Of a stretch of 64,000 nucleotides of DNA, positions 63,022 through 64,000 are shown in pieces. This DNA comes from Dyella silvae (GTDB lineage Bacteria > Pseudomonadota > Gammaproteobacteria > Xanthomonadales > Rhodanobacteraceae), in assembly GCF_026421305.1 (NCBI RefSeq), contig NZ_JAPJBQ010000002.1:310001-374000 (forward strand), in the 5' to 3' direction. Made by a program: the position numbers and the translations under genes. Below the pieces are notes generated by a model. The model searched no databases. It saw only the letters and a list, made by a program, of their open reading frames with translations, and was not told where the DNA came from. Within the stretch, counting starts at the first letter, position 1, and each line of letters begins with the position of its first letter.

Positions 63022-64000
63022 ATGCAGATCAAACCAATCCTCGCCGCACTTCGCCGTCACAAGGCAGGCACGCTACTGATTGCGATGCAGATCGCACTCA
63101 CGCTGGCCATCGTCTGCAACGCGCTGTTCATCATCCAGGAGCGCCTTGCCCACTTGTCCGAGCCCACGGGCATCGACGAGGCCAACATCTTCGTCGTCAA
63201 AAACGAATGGGTGGGGGCGCCGGATACCATCAAGGTCGATGCCATGATGCGCGAGGACTTGCAGGTGCTGCGGCAAGTACCTGGCGTGCAGGACGTGACG
63301 CCGAGCAATTCGTACCCCTTGCGCGGCAACGGCTGGGACGACGCCGTCAAGCTTAATCCGGAGCAGCTGCAGGACACCTCCGGGGCGACCATCTACTTCG
63401 CCGACGAACACTTCATCGACACGCTGGGCCTGAAACTCACCGCGGGGCGCAACTTCCGTGCGGAAGAAATTGGCCGTATGGATATGCGCTACAAGCTCGC
63501 GCCGCCGGTCGTCATCATCACCAAGGCGCTGGCGGACAAGTTGTTCCCGGATGGGAATGCGGTGGGCAAGACCATTTATCTGATTGGCGGCCCTGGCACC
63601 GTCGTGGGTGTGGTGGATCTGCTGCAGGCCCAGAGCGTCGACCGCTGGGCCTCGGGCTTTGCCTATCGATCGGTGATCATCCCCGAGCGGCTGGCCATGT
63701 CGCTGGGTTCGTTCTACATCGTGCGCACCAAGCCGGGGCAGCGGGATGCGGCCATGCGTGCGGCCTACACGGCGCTGTTTGCGCACAACCCGCGGCGCGT
63801 GATCAATGACGATGACGGCATGCTGAGCTTCACCGAGGTGCGATCGCGTGCTTACGAGCGCGACCGCGGCATGGCCATCCTGATGGGCGTGATCAGCGTC
63901 GTGCTGCTGGCGATTACGGCGGCGGGCATCGTGGGCCTGACCAGCTTCTGGGTGGGTCAGCGGCGCAAGCAGATTGGCGTGCGCCGTGCGTTGGGCGCCA
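63022..64000 (+). CDS. ABC permease of the MacB/FtsX type, B2 (truncated by window edge)
   Basis: ATG at 63022, 15 bp after A2 and with GAGGGGAGGAA upstream, opens a frame that continues to the right edge (326 codons seen). It begins MQIKPILAALRRHKAGTLLI and runs through AMQIALTLAIVCNALFII, closely matching B1. It reaches FWVGQRRKQIGVRRALGA at the edge, so the last two helices are missing. Paralogue of B1. The operon may continue beyond the window, possibly to a sensor kinase and sigma-54 response regulator. Confidence 0.9.
   Translation, partial: MQIKPILAALRRHKAGTLLIAMQIALTLAIVCNALFIIQERLAHLSEPTGIDEANIFVVKNEWVGAPDTIKVDAMMREDLQVLRQVPGVQDVTPSNSYPLRGNGWDDAVKLNPEQLQDTSGATIYFADEHFIDTLGLKLTAGRNFRAEEIGRMDMRYKLAPPVVIITKALADKLFPDGNAVGKTIYLIGGPGTVVGVVDLLQAQSVDRWASGFAYRSVIIPERLAMSLGSFYIVRTKPGQRDAAMRAAYTALFAHNPRRVINDDDGMLSFTEVRSRAYERDRGMAILMGVISVVLLAITAAGIVGLTSFWVGQRRKQIGVRRALGA

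Noticed and set aside
1-64000. CRISPR arrays, tRNA or rRNA genes
   Set aside because: No regularly spaced direct repeats, cloverleaf sequences or rRNA-like stretches were recognised by eye. A covariance-model scan would be needed to exclude a tRNA fully.

Overview
The window is about 64 kb of GC-rich bacterial chromosome that is densely coding on both strands. Gene content points to a gammaproteobacterium of the Xanthomonadales, most likely Rhodanobacteraceae (Dyella/Rhodanobacter/Luteibacter-like). The signs are the glyA-nrdR-ribD...ribE-ribBA-ribH-nusB-thiL-pgpA synteny, several families of Xanthomonadales-style intergenic palindromic repeats, and PHA-linked genes. I cannot fix the genus from sequence alone. 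I recognised no rRNA, tRNA, CRISPR array, prophage or intact insertion sequence.

Layout. 1-8.0 kb: the 3' end of a threonine aldolase gene, then a minus-strand operon DUF3141 - pta - ackA - fabI - GNAT, preceded by an intracellular PHA depolymerase (phaZ). This looks like an acetyl-CoA/acetate/polyhydroxyalkanoate module. 8.2-21.3 kb: RDD protein, xerD, a nested-palindrome repeat element, dsbC, purL, an envelope glycosyltransferase with an overlapping EamA transporter, DUF2127, the cstA-ybdD pair and def. 21.6-32.2 kb: OPT transporter, an mprF-acvB pair (aminoacyl-phosphatidylglycerol synthesis/flipping plus hydrolysis, overlapping 4 nt), a retropepsin-like lipoprotein with a PDZ-like tail, a degenerate intergenic region carrying a copy of the acvB 3' end, an SMP-30-like secreted protein, and a LysR regulator overlapping an acyltransferase gene. 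32.2-36.1 kb: pyrF, ettA and an aldo/keto reductase.

36.2-50.3 kb: the riboflavin locus. The usual order is interrupted between ribD and ribE by about 4 kb holding PhyH dioxygenase, Gfo/Idh oxidoreductase, MDR oxidoreductase and LysR genes. An FMN riboswitch with a clear terminator lies after this insert and controls ribE onward, so ribD is outside it. ribBA is of the RibBX type, with a degraded GTP cyclohydrolase II half. ldcA and a GNAT gene have also entered the run.

50.8-56.8 kb: a mixed accessory stretch with an acyltransferase, a secreted protein with an Ivy-like Cys motif, an ICMT-like methyltransferase, a small membrane protein, an aldo/keto reductase, a subclass B3 metallo-beta-lactamase, a Fur-boxed hemP and an unknown gene. 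56.8-64 kb: an ABC efflux operon (membrane fusion protein, ATPase, and two tandem copies of an A+B permease pair). It is preceded by a textbook sigma-54 -24/-12 element and a cluster of TGTCC/GGACA palindromes that look like enhancer-binding sites. This is the most distinctive regulatory architecture in the window. The last permease gene runs off the end.

Intergenic space is shaped by at least five repeat families. Two loci (38.2-38.6 and 50.3-50.7 kb) carry the same ordered set of four repeat modules.
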